From contig NZ_CP109592.1 of assembly GCF_036250675.1 (NCBI RefSeq), forward strand, positions 868,001-932,000: a stretch of DNA of 64,000 nt, written 5' to 3'. How positions within the stretch are numbered: position 1 is the first letter of the stretch; every line of letters starts with the position of its first letter. The notes under the pieces are model-generated. The model ran no database searches and was not told the origin of the DNA. It saw only the letters and a program-made list of their open reading frames with translations. This stretch comes from Streptomyces sp. NBC_01689 (lineage in GTDB: Bacteria > Actinomycetota > Actinomycetes > Streptomycetales > Streptomycetaceae). This document shows, one piece after another, positions 42,945 through 51,955 of this stretch. A program made the translations under genes and the position numbers.

Positions 42945-43592
42945 TCATCCCCGGGGCGCCGTCCGGACCTCGTCGGCCAGGGAGAGCGAGAGCAGGTCCT
43001 CGAGCCGGGCGATCGTCCGCTCGGGTGCCTGCGCGTGGACCGTCGCGAAGCCGAGACTCTCGGCCGCCGGGAGGTATTCGGCGGTGTCGTCCACGAAGAC
43101 ACACTGATCGGCGGGCAGTTCCAGAAGCCTCAGCACGGCCTCGAAGATCTCCGGGTCGGGCTTCCGCACCCCGTGGTGCTCGGAGATCACCACGGCGTCG
43201 GACAGCGCGTCGAGGTCGTATCCGTCGTAGAGGTTCCAGGGCGCGAGTCCGACGGAGTTCGACAGGATGCCGACCTTGATCCCGGCTCGTCGTATCGCCG
43301 CGACCGCGTCGATCACCAGCGGCTCGGGGCGCAGGTCGGCGAAGATCCGGCCCATCAGGTTCTCCGGGGCCACCCCGAGCCGTATCGCCGCGGCCCGGTT
43401 CCACCGGTCCTGGGTGATCTCCCCCCGTTCCAGCGCGTGGGTGAGCCGGGTTCCCTCCTCGTCCAGGTACAGGGCGGTGAGGCACGCGCCTTCGGCCAGC
43501 CCCTCACGCTTCTCGAAGGCGAGCACCGCCGGAAGCAGGGGCGTGGTGAGCACTCCGCCGAAGTCGAGGACGAGGCCGATGCGGTGGGACAT
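42945..43592 (-). CDS. HAD superfamily hydrolase
   Basis: 215 residues. LDFGGVLT replaces the usual DxDGT: the nucleophile Asp is kept but the second Asp is Gly, as in epoxide-hydrolase N-domain/haloacid dehalogenase-like and YihX-type members. LSNS (motif II), KPDPEIF (motif III) and FVDDTAEYLPAAESLGF (motif IV) are intact. The missing second Asp argues for a non-phosphatase or weak phosphatase activity. Single gene, convergent with ppk2. Confidence 0.88.
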   Translation of the reverse strand: MSHRIGLVLDFGGVLTTPLLPAVLAFEKREGLAEGACLTALYLDEEGTRLTHALERGEITQDRWNRAAAIRLGVAPENLMGRIFADLRPEPLVIDAVAAIRRAGIKVGILSNSVGLAPWNLYDGYDLDALSDAVVISEHHGVRKPDPEIFEAVLRLLELPADQCVFVDDTAEYLPAAESLGFATVHAQAPERTIARLEDLLSLSLADEVRTAPRG

Positions 43593-43998
43593 ACGGAAAC
43601 TCCAGGAGGGCCGGGGTTCATGTCGATCGGGGAGAGCGGTCCGAGCCGTGGATCCGCGTCGGCCGGGTGCGGACGGCGCGTAGGACACCCGCCGGTCGTG
43701 GTACCCGACCGAGCGTCCGGATCCGTCGAGTCGATCTTCGCGTCACGCTACCAGCCGCTTCGTCCCCGGCCGTGGGGTGGTGGGCGAAAGGTACACGGGG
43801 GACGGGCCGGCACCGGCGGTCAGGCGTCCTCGCGCCCACCGCGCACGCCTGACCGCTCCCCTCTCCTGTCCCTTCAACTCCCTTGCGTTACTTGCCTGTT
43901 GCCAATGAGAGGCGAGTGGCGTCGACCTCTTCCCGAGATCACCGATCACGCCATAGATTCCCGTCGGCCGGAACAACCATTCAAGTCGAGGGAATCCT
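43593..43998. other. 406-bp region upstream of the second subtilase
   Basis: No gene. TAGATT (43954-43959) is a possible -10 for the subtilase without a good -35; GAGGGA at 43988-43993 is the ribosome binding site for the TTG start. Nothing else is recognised. Confidence 0.45.
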
Positions 43999-46900
43999 TT
44001 GACACTCCATCTGTCCGGAAGAGGGCACCGCCTGCTGGTCCTGGCGGCAGCCCTCCTGGTCACGGCGGCGACCCCGCAGGTGACCGCCGTCGCAGCCACC
44101 TCGCGGACCAGCGGCACGGCCGGCGCGACCCACGGCGCTGACAACGTTGCCGCCTCCGTCGTCACCCTGATCACCGGTGACAAGGTCACCGTCACCCCCG
44201 CCACGCCCGGTGGGCCGGGTTCGGTCACCGTGCAGGCGCCCGACGGCGGACCTGCCGCCGCGCGGGTGCTGACCGTGGGCGGGGACACCTACGTCTATCC
44301 CGAATCCGCCCTGCCCTACACGGCGTCCGGTGCCCTGGACGACCAGCTCTTCGACGTCACCCGGCTGATCGCCGACGGGTACGACGACGCCTCACTGCCG
44401 CGTCTGCCCCTCATCGTCACCTACGGCGGGAAGGACGCCTCCGCGTCCGCTCTGCGCAAGCGCGCCGTCGCCGTGCCCGGTGGTGACCTCACCGGCGTAC
44501 GGCCCCTCACCAGTGTCAACGGCGTGGCTCTCGCCGCGGACCGTGCGGAGACGAGGGGCCTGTGGGGCAAGCTCACCGGACGTCACACGGACGGTGTGCG
44601 GGCGAGCGGGACCAGGGCGGCTGTCGGCGGGGCACCGTTCAGGGCGGGAGCCTTCACCGGCGGCGTCGCCAAGGTATGGCTCGACGGCCGGGCCCGGGCG
44701 ACCCTGAGCGACTCGGTCGCCCAGATCGGCGCGCCCGGGGTGTGGGCGGGCGGCAACACCGGTGAAGGTGTCGACGTGGCCGTCCTGGACACCGGCTACG
44801 ACGAGGGACACCCGGACCTGAGGGACGTGGTCCGGGACAGCGACAGCTTCGTCCCCGGCGAGAGCGTCACCGACCGCAACGGGCACGGCACGCACGTCGC
44901 GTCCACCATCGCCGGCAGTGGTGCCGCCTCCGGCGGCAAGGAGAGGGGAGTCGCTCCCGGTGTCCGCCTCCACGTCGGCAAGGTCCTCGCCGACGAGGGA
45001 TACGGCTACGACTCCTGGATCCTCGCCGGCATGGAGTGGGCGGCCCGCGACGTGCACGCCCGGGTCATCAGCATGAGCCTGGGCAGCGCCGAGAACGCCG
45101 ACGGCGAGACCGTCCTCGCCCAGGCCGTGGACGAGCTCAGCTCGGAGACCGGCGCCCTGTTCACCATCGCCGCGGGCAACGACGGTCCCGGGGCCCAGAC
45201 CGTCCGGTCGCCCGGCACCGCCGACGCGGCCCTGACCGTCGGTGCCGTCGACTCCTCCGACGCCATCGCGGACTTCTCCAGCCGCGGCCCGCGCTACGGC
45301 GACGACGCCATCAAGCCCGAGATCACCGCGCCGGGCGTCGGTATCCTGGCCGCCAGATCCCAGTACATCGGCGACGGTTCCGGCTTCTACATGAGCGCCA
45401 GCGGCACCTCCATGGCGACACCGCACGTGGCCGGCGTGGCGGCGTTGGTCGCCGCCGCCCACCCGGACTGGACCGGAAGCCGGATCAAGGACGCACTGGT
45501 CAGTACCGCCGAGGCCACGCCGGACATCGGCGCGGACGACGGGGGCAACGGCCGGGTGGATGCCGCCGCGGCGGCGACGGCGTCCCTCACCGCCACCGGC
45601 ACGATCGACGCGGGCATCCACTCCCCGGGCACGGACGACGGCGCCGTCACCTCCCCGGCGACCTGGACCAACACCGGCGACCGGCCGGTCACCGCGACCC
45701 TCGCCGTGGACGCGCCCGGTGTCCCCGACGGCGTGTTCTCCCTCGGCGCGGACCATGTCGTGGTTCCCGCGCACGGCACCGTGACCACCACGGTCACCAC
45801 CGACCTCGACAAGGCCGGGGCCGGACAGCGATGGACGGGCCGCCTCACCGCGAGCGCGGACGGGAAGGTGCTGACCCGCACCCTCCTCGGGGTCAGCACC
45901 CGCCAGCGCCTCTTCCACGTGCGCACCAGGATCACCGGCCGGGCCGGTGAGGACACCGACGGTGTCCTCACCTTCTACCGCAGGGGTGACGAGTACGCCG
46001 GGACCTACCTCTACGGCGGTGGCGGGTCCGACCAGATGCTTCCGCCGGGGCGGTACAGCGTCTACGCCGACTTCCGGGTGGAAGGCACGCACGGCGCCGC
46101 GTCGGCGGGCTACGCGCGCCTTGTCCTTCCGCAGGTGGACGTCACCGGCCCGACCGACCTCGTCCTGGACGGCACCACCCTGCGCGAGGTCAAGGAGGTG
46201 ACACCGCGGACGACGGAGAACTTCTCCCGACGCCTCGACTACCACCGCGAGTTCGGCGACGGTTCCTCGGTCACCGACAGCACCCTGGTCCCGGACGGCT
46301 ACGACAGCGTCTGGACGTCACCCACCACGGCGGTCCGCGACGGCGAGCAGTACTTCACCGCCCGCTGGCGTGATCAGGAACCGCTCCTGACGGCCACCTC
46401 GGGGGGACAGAAGTTCGACGACCTGTGGATCATGCCGGGTTCGACGAAACTGCCCGAGGACACGTACGACCTCAAGGTGATCCACCCCGGCGACGGCCTC
46501 GCCGAGGACTACGAAGGCGTCGACGCCGTCGGCAAGGCCGCCGTGCTGCGGTGGAACTCCGATGACGAGGACGTCTCGGACGAGCAGATCCGGGCCGCTC
46601 AGGCCGCGGGCGTGAAACTGCTGTTGTTCGTCAACGACCTCGACGGCCGGCTCCGCCAGCCCGTCATCAGGACGTCCGTCGAGGTGGCCGGCCTCTCCCG
46701 CACGACGGGCGAGAAGCTGATCTCCCGCGCGGACGCCGCTGGGGCCGCGGGTGTCGCCCTACGGGCCGTCTCGCGGCCCGACACCGACTATCTGTACGAC
46801 CTGGTCCGCACGTGGAAGGGCCGGATACCGGCGAACCCCGTCTACGCGCCGGGCGACTCCCGACTGGCCCGGGTCGAGACCTCGTTCCACAACCCCACGG

Positions 46901-47790
46901 GACGCGAGGTCTACGAGAACCGCTACGACATCCACCCCTGGACCACATACCGGGTCGGCAGCAACCGGCTCAGCACGGCGGGCGCGCACCGCACCGACTA
47001 CGTCACCGCCGACGGCGGCTTCACCTGGACCGAGGAAGGAGAACTCCAGTCCCTGGCCTCCAGCGTCTCCGGATCGGTCCGCTACCAGGCGGGCCGGACC
47101 ACGGACGTGGAGTGGTTCGGACCCGTCGTACGGCCCCGGATCAACGGCAGTGTGACGGCTCCCCTGCGGACCGCGGACCGGATCGACGTCGCCGTACCGT
47201 CGTGGGGCGACTCCGGCGGCGACCACGCCAACTACTCGGCGTTCGCGAGCGAGGAGACCACACAGGAGACATCGCTGTACCGGGGCCGCACCCTGGTGGC
47301 CACGGGCGGTGACGGGGTGAGTGCGACCGTGCCCGCGAAAAGGGACACCTACCGCCTGGTGCACAAGGCGACCCGCACCGCCACGGCCGCCTTCCCGTAC
47401 TCGACCGCGACACGCACCGAGTGGACGTTCAGCTCCGCGGCACCCGGCGGGGCGGACGGCAGCCGCCAACTGCCGCTCGTCCAGGTCGACTACACGGTGC
47501 CGACCGCCGACGACGGCAAGGCCGCCTCCGGCGCCAGGCTGACCGTGACGCCGGTTCATCTCGACGGCGGCCCGGACGCGGCCCTGCGGACCAGCAAGGT
47601 GGAGTTGTCCTACGACGACGGGGTCACGTGGTCGACGGCCCGTCTCAGCGGCCTCGGTGACGGCGCGGTGAGCTTCTCCCTGCACGCCCCCGCCTCCGCC
47701 CGCTTCGTCTCGCTGCGGGTGCGGGCAGGTGACAGCCTCGGCAACTCGGTGACGCAGACCGTCGTCCGCGCCGCGGGAATCGCCCGGTGA
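43999..47790 (+). CDS. large secreted S8 family peptidase, TTG start
   Basis: 1263 residues. The start is TTG 43999: GAGGGA lies five bases upstream and no ATG or GTG lies near. A Sec signal (LLVLAAALLVTAATPQVTAVAAT), propeptide, catalytic domain with D264 (VLDTGYDEGHPDL), H296 (NGHGTHVAS), FTIAAGNDGPG and S471 (GTSMATPHVAG), then a 750-residue beta-rich C-terminal part. It matches the 25947 gene product along nearly the whole length (VTLITGDKVTVT, DDQLFDVTRLIADGYDD, GVAPGVRLHVGKVL, DYVTADGG, VEWFGPVVRPR), so the two are paralogues about 18 kb apart. Confidence 0.93.
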   Translation: MTLHLSGRGHRLLVLAAALLVTAATPQVTAVAATSRTSGTAGATHGADNVAASVVTLITGDKVTVTPATPGGPGSVTVQAPDGGPAAARVLTVGGDTYVYPESALPYTASGALDDQLFDVTRLIADGYDDASLPRLPLIVTYGGKDASASALRKRAVAVPGGDLTGVRPLTSVNGVALAADRAETRGLWGKLTGRHTDGVRASGTRAAVGGAPFRAGAFTGGVAKVWLDGRARATLSDSVAQIGAPGVWAGGNTGEGVDVAVLDTGYDEGHPDLRDVVRDSDSFVPGESVTDRNGHGTHVASTIAGSGAASGGKERGVAPGVRLHVGKVLADEGYGYDSWILAGMEWAARDVHARVISMSLGSAENADGETVLAQAVDELSSETGALFTIAAGNDGPGAQTVRSPGTADAALTVGAVDSSDAIADFSSRGPRYGDDAIKPEITAPGVGILAARSQYIGDGSGFYMSASGTSMATPHVAGVAALVAAAHPDWTGSRIKDALVSTAEATPDIGADDGGNGRVDAAAAATASLTATGTIDAGIHSPGTDDGAVTSPATWTNTGDRPVTATLAVDAPGVPDGVFSLGADHVVVPAHGTVTTTVTTDLDKAGAGQRWTGRLTASADGKVLTRTLLGVSTRQRLFHVRTRITGRAGEDTDGVLTFYRRGDEYAGTYLYGGGGSDQMLPPGRYSVYADFRVEGTHGAASAGYARLVLPQVDVTGPTDLVLDGTTLREVKEVTPRTTENFSRRLDYHREFGDGSSVTDSTLVPDGYDSVWTSPTTAVRDGEQYFTARWRDQEPLLTATSGGQKFDDLWIMPGSTKLPEDTYDLKVIHPGDGLAEDYEGVDAVGKAAVLRWNSDDEDVSDEQIRAAQAAGVKLLLFVNDLDGRLRQPVIRTSVEVAGLSRTTGEKLISRADAAGAAGVALRAVSRPDTDYLYDLVRTWKGRIPANPVYAPGDSRLARVETSFHNPTGREVYENRYDIHPWTTYRVGSNRLSTAGAHRTDYVTADGGFTWTEEGELQSLASSVSGSVRYQAGRTTDVEWFGPVVRPRINGSVTAPLRTADRIDVAVPSWGDSGGDHANYSAFASEETTQETSLYRGRTLVATGGDGVSATVPAKRDTYRLVHKATRTATAAFPYSTATRTEWTFSSAAPGGADGSRQLPLVQVDYTVPTADDGKAASGARLTVTPVHLDGGPDAALRTSKVELSYDDGVTWSTARLSGLGDGAVSFSLHAPASARFVSLRVRAGDSLGNSVTQTVVRAAGIAR

Positions 47791-47815
47791 TCAGCGACCG
47801 ACGCCGACGGTGACA

Positions 47816-47848
47816 GCCGGCCGGTGGCCCCTCGGGCCGCCGGCCGGC
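47816..47848 (+). terminator. terminator of the second subtilase gene
   Basis: A 15-bp stem (47816-47830 with 47834-47848) with one U-G pair and a 3-base loop, 26 bases after the stop. Confidence 0.75.
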
Positions 47849-47997
47849 CCGGGCGACCGGGTCAGCTGGAGGACGGCGATCGGGTGCGTCACGCGAGGGC
47901 CGGCCGTTGTTCCGGCCCCCGCGGTTCCAAAGCCCGCCACCGGTCGCGATCCGGCCCTCGTTCCCCGGCGGTCGGCCGACCGGTCAGAGCTGACCTC

Positions 47998-48020
47998 CGG
48001 GATATGACCCCGGGATATGA
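47998..48020. promoter_or_regulatory. direct repeat of CCGGGATATGA upstream of the roadblock gene
   Basis: Two perfect 11-base copies (47998-48008, 48010-48020) one base apart; a 12-base period would place them about one helical turn apart, as for a dimeric activator. They lie 40 bases before TTGACC. Confidence 0.35.
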
Positions 48021-48187
48021 ACGGTCCCAGCCGTTGAACCGGTCGGAAGAGATCAGGGTGTTGACCTCTTTGACGCACCTTCCGTCAGTCCCGGAACAAC
48101 TCGGCCGACCGCACCGCACGGTCCGTAGGGTCCGGCACACGGAGCCGCCCGGGGCATCCGGGCCGCGCGTTGCGAGGAGACACCGGT

Positions 48188-48562
48188 ATGGCAAGTGTGG
48201 ACATCTCTCTGAAGGAGACCATGACGTCGATCGAGGGCGCCCTCGGAGCCGCTCTCGTCGACTACACCAGCGGCATGGCGCTGGGCACCTTAGGCGGTGG
48301 CAAGGACCTCGACCTGGCGATCGCCGCCGCGGGCAACACGGACGTCATCCGTGCCAAGACCCGCACCATGGAACACCTGGGCATCAAGAGCGACATCGAG
48401 GACATGCTGATCACCCTCTCGCACCAGTACCACCTCATCCGGCCCCTCAAGGGCAAGGACGGGAACGGGCTGTTCCTCTATCTCGTGCTCGACAAGGGCA
48501 AGTCCAACCTGGCCATGGCCCGCCACCAGCTCAAGCGGATCGAGTCCGAACTGGAGGTGTAG
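48188..48562 (+). CDS. roadblock/LC7-like protein
   Basis: 124 residues from ATG 48188 (GAGGAG nine bases upstream). SLKETMTSIEGALGAALVDYTSGMALGTLGG is the alpha-beta start of a longin/roadblock fold, and LFLYLVLDKGKSNLAMARHQLKRIESEL its last strand and helix. In Streptomyces such proteins usually sit in conservons with a sensor kinase, a DUF742 protein and a small GTPase; none is adjacent here, so it is an orphan. It probably dimerises and regulates a GTPase elsewhere. Confidence 0.82.
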   Translation: MASVDISLKETMTSIEGALGAALVDYTSGMALGTLGGGKDLDLAIAAAGNTDVIRAKTRTMEHLGIKSDIEDMLITLSHQYHLIRPLKGKDGNGLFLYLVLDKGKSNLAMARHQLKRIESELEV

Positions 48563-48599
48563 CGCCTCGCGTTCTCCCTGCCTCCGCACGCCCACGAAT

Positions 48600-48613
48600 T
48601 GAAGAATTCTTCA
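48600..48613. promoter_or_regulatory. TGAAGAATTCTTCA palindrome, ArsR operator candidate
   Basis: A perfect 14-base AT-rich palindrome 160 bases upstream of the ArsR-type gene, in an otherwise GC-rich gap. TCTGGGCACATCCAGA follows it as a second short inverted repeat. Its position fits autoregulation. Confidence 0.45.
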
Positions 48614-48773
48614 TCTGGGCACATCCAGATCAGGCCAATCCGATGGGTGTGCGGGGCGGGAGACGCGAGGATCGGTCATCGGTCAGCCAAGCCCGCGCCC
48701 GCGGCGGCCCGTAGCGGCCGCCGCGCCGGCCCGGGCACCGTCCGTCCACCGCGGTAGGGAGCGAACGATCACC

Positions 48774-49145
48774 ATGCAGGTCCCCCTCTACCAGGCCAAG
48801 GCCGAGTTCTTCCGCATGCTCGGGCACCCCGTGCGCATCCGCGTTCTGGAACTGCTGCAGAACGGCCCCGTCCCCGTGCGCGACCTCCTCGACGAGATCG
48901 AGATCGAACCCTCCAGCCTCTCCCAGCAACTGGCCGTGCTGCGCCGCTCCGGGATCGTGGTGTCCATCCGGGAAGGCTCCACCGTCAGTTACGCGCTGGC
49001 CGGCGGTGATGTCGCCGAACTCCTGCGGGCCGCCCGCCGCATCCTCACCGAACTCCTCGTCGGCCAGAGCGAACTGCTGGCCGAGCTCCGCCAGGCCGAC
49101 GTCCGGCCGGCCCTCACCCAGGGCAGCGCGAGCCCGGCCTCCTGA
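48774..49145 (+). CDS. ArsR family winged-helix regulator
   Basis: 123 residues; GGGAG 13 bases upstream. The winged helix at about 8-90: KAEFFRMLGHPVRIRVLELLQNGPVPVRDLLDEIEIEPSSLSQQLAVLRRSGIVVSIREGSTVSYAL. The classical ELCVCDL metal-binding box is replaced by VRDLLDEI and there are no cysteines, so it is not a thiol metal sensor; it may respond to another signal. It is close to the group found upstream of sulfate transporter genes, but none is adjacent here. Confidence 0.92.
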   Translation: MQVPLYQAKAEFFRMLGHPVRIRVLELLQNGPVPVRDLLDEIEIEPSSLSQQLAVLRRSGIVVSIREGSTVSYALAGGDVAELLRAARRILTELLVGQSELLAELRQADVRPALTQGSASPAS

Positions 49146-49595
49146 AAGCGCAGGCCTTCGGGCGGCCGCCTCGGCCGACCGCCACGGCGGCCCTCGGCAA
49201 CGGGCCGGTCGCTCAGCTGGTCCCCGTTCAGCCGCCACCCGACGCACTCGCCGTGCAGGGGCTCACGTGCGATTCCGGCGCACGCGCCGTCTCACCCGCG
49301 GTCAGGGCGCCCGACTCCGTTGAGGGCGGACCGACTTGACCATGTGATCCCTCGGACTCGGCCGCGTGCCACGTGCTCGCACGCGTCCGGTTCCCCCTCG
49401 GGAGCCCGCTTCCCGTCACGGACGGCCCGGGTTCCCGGCCGTCCGGACCTCCCGGGCGAAGGACCGTGTCTCCCCGAAGGAAGGGCTCTTCGGGGCGGCG
49501 CTCTTCGGGGCGCGACCGAGAGGGTCCCGCCCCGAACAACGGGGGTCACACGTAGGGCTCTGCCCCACCACGACCGCCCGTCCCCGTTCCGCGCG
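49146..49595. other. 450-bp convergent intergenic region
   Basis: No gene is supported; it lies between the ArsR gene and the end of the biosynthetic operon. The hairpin at 49472-49495 is the only structure seen. Confidence 0.5.
49472..49510 (-). terminator. possible terminator of the biosynthetic operon
   Basis: CCCCGAAG (49472-49479) can pair with either of two CTTCGGGG copies (49488-49495 or 49503-49510), giving alternative 8-bp hairpins about 90 bases past the last stop at 49596. Confidence 0.5.
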
Positions 49596-50339
49596 TCAGG
49601 GCGGCGGTCCGACCGGCGCCCTGTGCAGGGCCGACCGCAGGCCCTCCACGAGTTCCGTGTACGCCGACGCGAACAGGGCGTCGTCGGCACGTGGTTCCCG
49701 CGTCGTCCCGGTGGCCAGCGCCCGCGCGTACGCACGGGTGCGGGCGGCGGGATACGTCCGCGCGAAGGCCTCGGCGTCGCCGGTCGCGTACGCCGCCGCC
49801 ACCGCCCGCGCGTTCGCCAGGGCGTTGGCCTCGGCGAAGGCACGGGTGTTGGGCTCGGTGGTCAGCTCGGCGTAGTCGGTGGCGTACCGGTGCGCCCCGG
49901 CCGCACCGTGGCCGTTCGCGAGCGCGTAGGCACGGGCGTTCTCGTACGCCGCCGCGAAGGCCCGCTGGAAGCCGTAGGCGTCCCGGTAGACCTGCCGGAG
50001 CACCGGTTCGAGCACCTCGAACCACTCCTCCTCGCCGACCGCTTCCGTCTCCCGGGCCCGTTCGTGGGCGGCGGCCAGCCGGGCGATGGGCGCCGTGGCG
50101 CGTCCGGAGAGCGCGGTGGCCTCGCTCAACAGCGGGAGCACCGTGCGCAGATGCCACTCGTGGACCACGTCCAGCGTGACGGCTCCGGCGTCGGGACGGC
50201 CCTCCGCGGCCGGGCCGGGCCACCGCGCCGCGGCAACGGAGGAGCGTGCCGGACGGGACTCGTCGGCACCGGAGAGGGTGGCCCGGTCCGTGCGGAGCAC
50301 GTCCGTCAGTTCCGTGATCCAGGACGGCAGCCCGGTCAT
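49596..50339 (-). CDS. uncharacterised Ala-rich helical protein, last gene of the biosynthetic operon
   Basis: 247 residues. ATG 50339 overlaps the dioxygenase stop as ATGA, so it is translationally coupled to that gene. Residues about 60-235 are Ala/Tyr/Arg-rich helices with a repeating pattern (AYENARAYALANGHG, ANALANARAVAAAYATGDAEAFARTYPAARTRAYARALATG). There is no signal peptide, metal motif or known catalytic motif, and I do not recognise a named function. Coupling suggests a partner, scaffold or chaperone role for the dioxygenase. Confidence 0.85.
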   Translation of the reverse strand: MTGLPSWITELTDVLRTDRATLSGADESRPARSSVAAARWPGPAAEGRPDAGAVTLDVVHEWHLRTVLPLLSEATALSGRATAPIARLAAAHERARETEAVGEEEWFEVLEPVLRQVYRDAYGFQRAFAAAYENARAYALANGHGAAGAHRYATDYAELTTEPNTRAFAEANALANARAVAAAYATGDAEAFARTYPAARTRAYARALATGTTREPRADDALFASAYTELVEGLRSALHRAPVGPPP

Positions 50340-51214
50340 GCGTGGGGCTTGGTGCCGTCGATGGCCACGCGGCGGCCGTGGCGTGCGTGCGGGTAGTAGT
50401 CCCAGACGGCATGGTGCTGGACGCAGCGGTTGTCCCAGAACACCAGGGTGTTCTCCTGCCAGCGGACCCGGCACTGCAACAGCGGTGTACGGGCGATGTG
50501 TTCGTACAGCATGCCGAGGACGGCCGCGCTCTCGGAGCGTGAGAGCTGCGGGATGTGCGAGGTGTAGGGCGCGTTGACGAAGAGGAGCTTGCGGCCGGTG
50601 TCGGGGTGCCGGACCACGACGGGGTGTTCGCTGCGCGGGACGTCGTACTCGGCCGGCGGGGTCAGCCCCTGGGTCAGCCAGGGCCGGGCTCCGTCGTGGA
50701 CGGCGGTCAGGCCGTCCAGGAGGCTCTTCATCGCCGGAGACAGCATGTCGTAGGCCAGGTGCATGTTGGCGAACAGGGTGTCGCCGCCGCTGCCGGTCTC
50801 CGGGATCCGGGTGATGTGGAGCATCGAGCCGAGGGACGGTTCGGGGTCCGCAGTCCCGTCGGCGTGCCATCCGTTGCCCGCCACGTCGCGGGAGTTCCTG
50901 TCCGCGCTGATCTCCAGGATGTAGGGGTCGGAGCCTTCCACCGGCAGCGAGTCGGGATGCAGCGGGCCGAAGAGCGCGGCGAACCGCTTGTGGTCCTCGG
51001 GCGTCGGATGCTGGTCGCGGAAGACGAGCACATGATGGGCGAGGAAAGCCTCCTTGACCTCCTTCTCCTGTCGGGGTGTCAGTTCCCGGGAGAGATCGAT
51101 GCCCGTGATCTCGGCGCCGATGACGGGGGTCAACTGCTCGACGGCGAGGGTCTCGTACGGCACCTTCGGCCGGGTGGTGAGGCGCTCGACGGCGTCCAGG
51201 GCGAACTGTTCCAT
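50336..51214 (-). CDS. TauD/TfdA family Fe(II)/2-oxoglutarate dioxygenase
   Basis: 292 residues. The facial triad is visible: H117 and D119 in NGWHADGT, and the distal His (H267) in CVQHHAVWDYYP; the 2-oxoglutarate Arg is in HARHGRRVAI. ITGIDLSRELT near 37 is the typical TauD N-terminal strand. The domain is full length. In this operon it is the probable hydroxylase of an amino acid building block. Proline is the obvious candidate because the second A domain has a proline code. Free or carrier-bound substrate cannot be decided. It lies 45 bases after the SGNH gene. Confidence 0.93.
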   Translation of the reverse strand: MEQFALDAVERLTTRPKVPYETLAVEQLTPVIGAEITGIDLSRELTPRQEKEVKEAFLAHHVLVFRDQHPTPEDHKRFAALFGPLHPDSLPVEGSDPYILEISADRNSRDVAGNGWHADGTADPEPSLGSMLHITRIPETGSGGDTLFANMHLAYDMLSPAMKSLLDGLTAVHDGARPWLTQGLTPPAEYDVPRSEHPVVVRHPDTGRKLLFVNAPYTSHIPQLSRSESAAVLGMLYEHIARTPLLQCRVRWQENTLVFWDNRCVQHHAVWDYYPHARHGRRVAIDGTKPHA

Positions 51215-51259
51215 GGGGGTCTCCTGTCGGGTGGCGGAAGGGTCGTGCGGCGGGTGGGT

Positions 51260-51955
51260 TCAGAGGCCGCGGGCGAGGAGGTCGGCGAGGATCAGACGGC
51301 CGAAGGCGAGGTTTCCGTGGATGGTGTCGTCGGCCTCGCAGAAGGCGGCGCGCTGCAGGCCCGAGTCGTCGGTGACCCGCGGGCGCAGGTCGACGATCTC
51401 GACGCCGAGGCGGTCCAGTTCGGCGCGGACCACCTCCTGCGCGGCGAGGAAGACGTCCTGGTCGGACATGCCGGGCACACGCTGGGGCGGCATCACGGCC
51501 AGGACGCGCAGGCCCAGTCCGAGCGCGTGCCGGTAGAAGGCGAGGGCGCCGCGGACCATCGCGAGGACGATGTCCGCGAAGAGCGCGCTCGTGAGGAAGC
51601 CGGGGGCGAGGCCACCGGTGTGGTCCCGGTAGACCCGCCAGTTCTCCGTCGTCGCGAGGGTGTGCGCGCTGAGTCCGAAGGTGGCGACGAGGGGAACCGT
51701 GAGCCGGTCGAGGCCGGGCGCCCCGAGGTCCTGGAGGAAACCCCTGTACAGGCGTTCGGCCTCTTCCTTACGGAAGACCACGTCGTCGCCCCGCACGTCG
51801 AAGAAGTCCGCGTTGAACTCCCGCCCCGCGCCGACCGGACCGCCGAGGAACGGCAGTCCGGCGGCCCGGGCGGCTCGTCCGAGGGGGCCAGCGTGGGAGT
51901 CACCGAGCAGGAGGAACCGGGCCGTGGCTGTAGTAGTCGAGGACGGCGTCGTCAC
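51260..51955 (-). CDS. SGNH/GDSL-like hydrolase or acyltransferase
   Basis: 231 residues from GTG 51955, fixed by AGGAG seven bases upstream, although it overlaps the end of the GSCFA gene by 56 bases in another frame. FLLLGDSHAGPLGRA is block I with the nucleophilic Ser, and DDTIHGNLAFG at the C-terminus gives the D-x-x-H pair. The middle (ADFFDVRGDDVVFRKEEAERLY) is variable. No signal peptide, so it is cytoplasmic. SGNH folds serve as esterases and as O-acyltransferases; within this operon acylation or trimming of the peptide product is the likely job. Confidence 0.82.
   Translation of the reverse strand: MTTPSSTTTATARFLLLGDSHAGPLGRAARAAGLPFLGGPVGAGREFNADFFDVRGDDVVFRKEEAERLYRGFLQDLGAPGLDRLTVPLVATFGLSAHTLATTENWRVYRDHTGGLAPGFLTSALFADIVLAMVRGALAFYRHALGLGLRVLAVMPPQRVPGMSDQDVFLAAQEVVRAELDRLGVEIVDLRPRVTDDSGLQRAAFCEADDTIHGNLAFGRLILADLLARGL

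Larger units (their letters stand above)
47791..48187. other. 397-bp intergenic region before the roadblock gene
   Basis: No gene. It contains the subtilase terminator, the 11-base direct repeat at 47998-48020 and TTGACC at 48061 as a -35 candidate. Confidence 0.45.
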
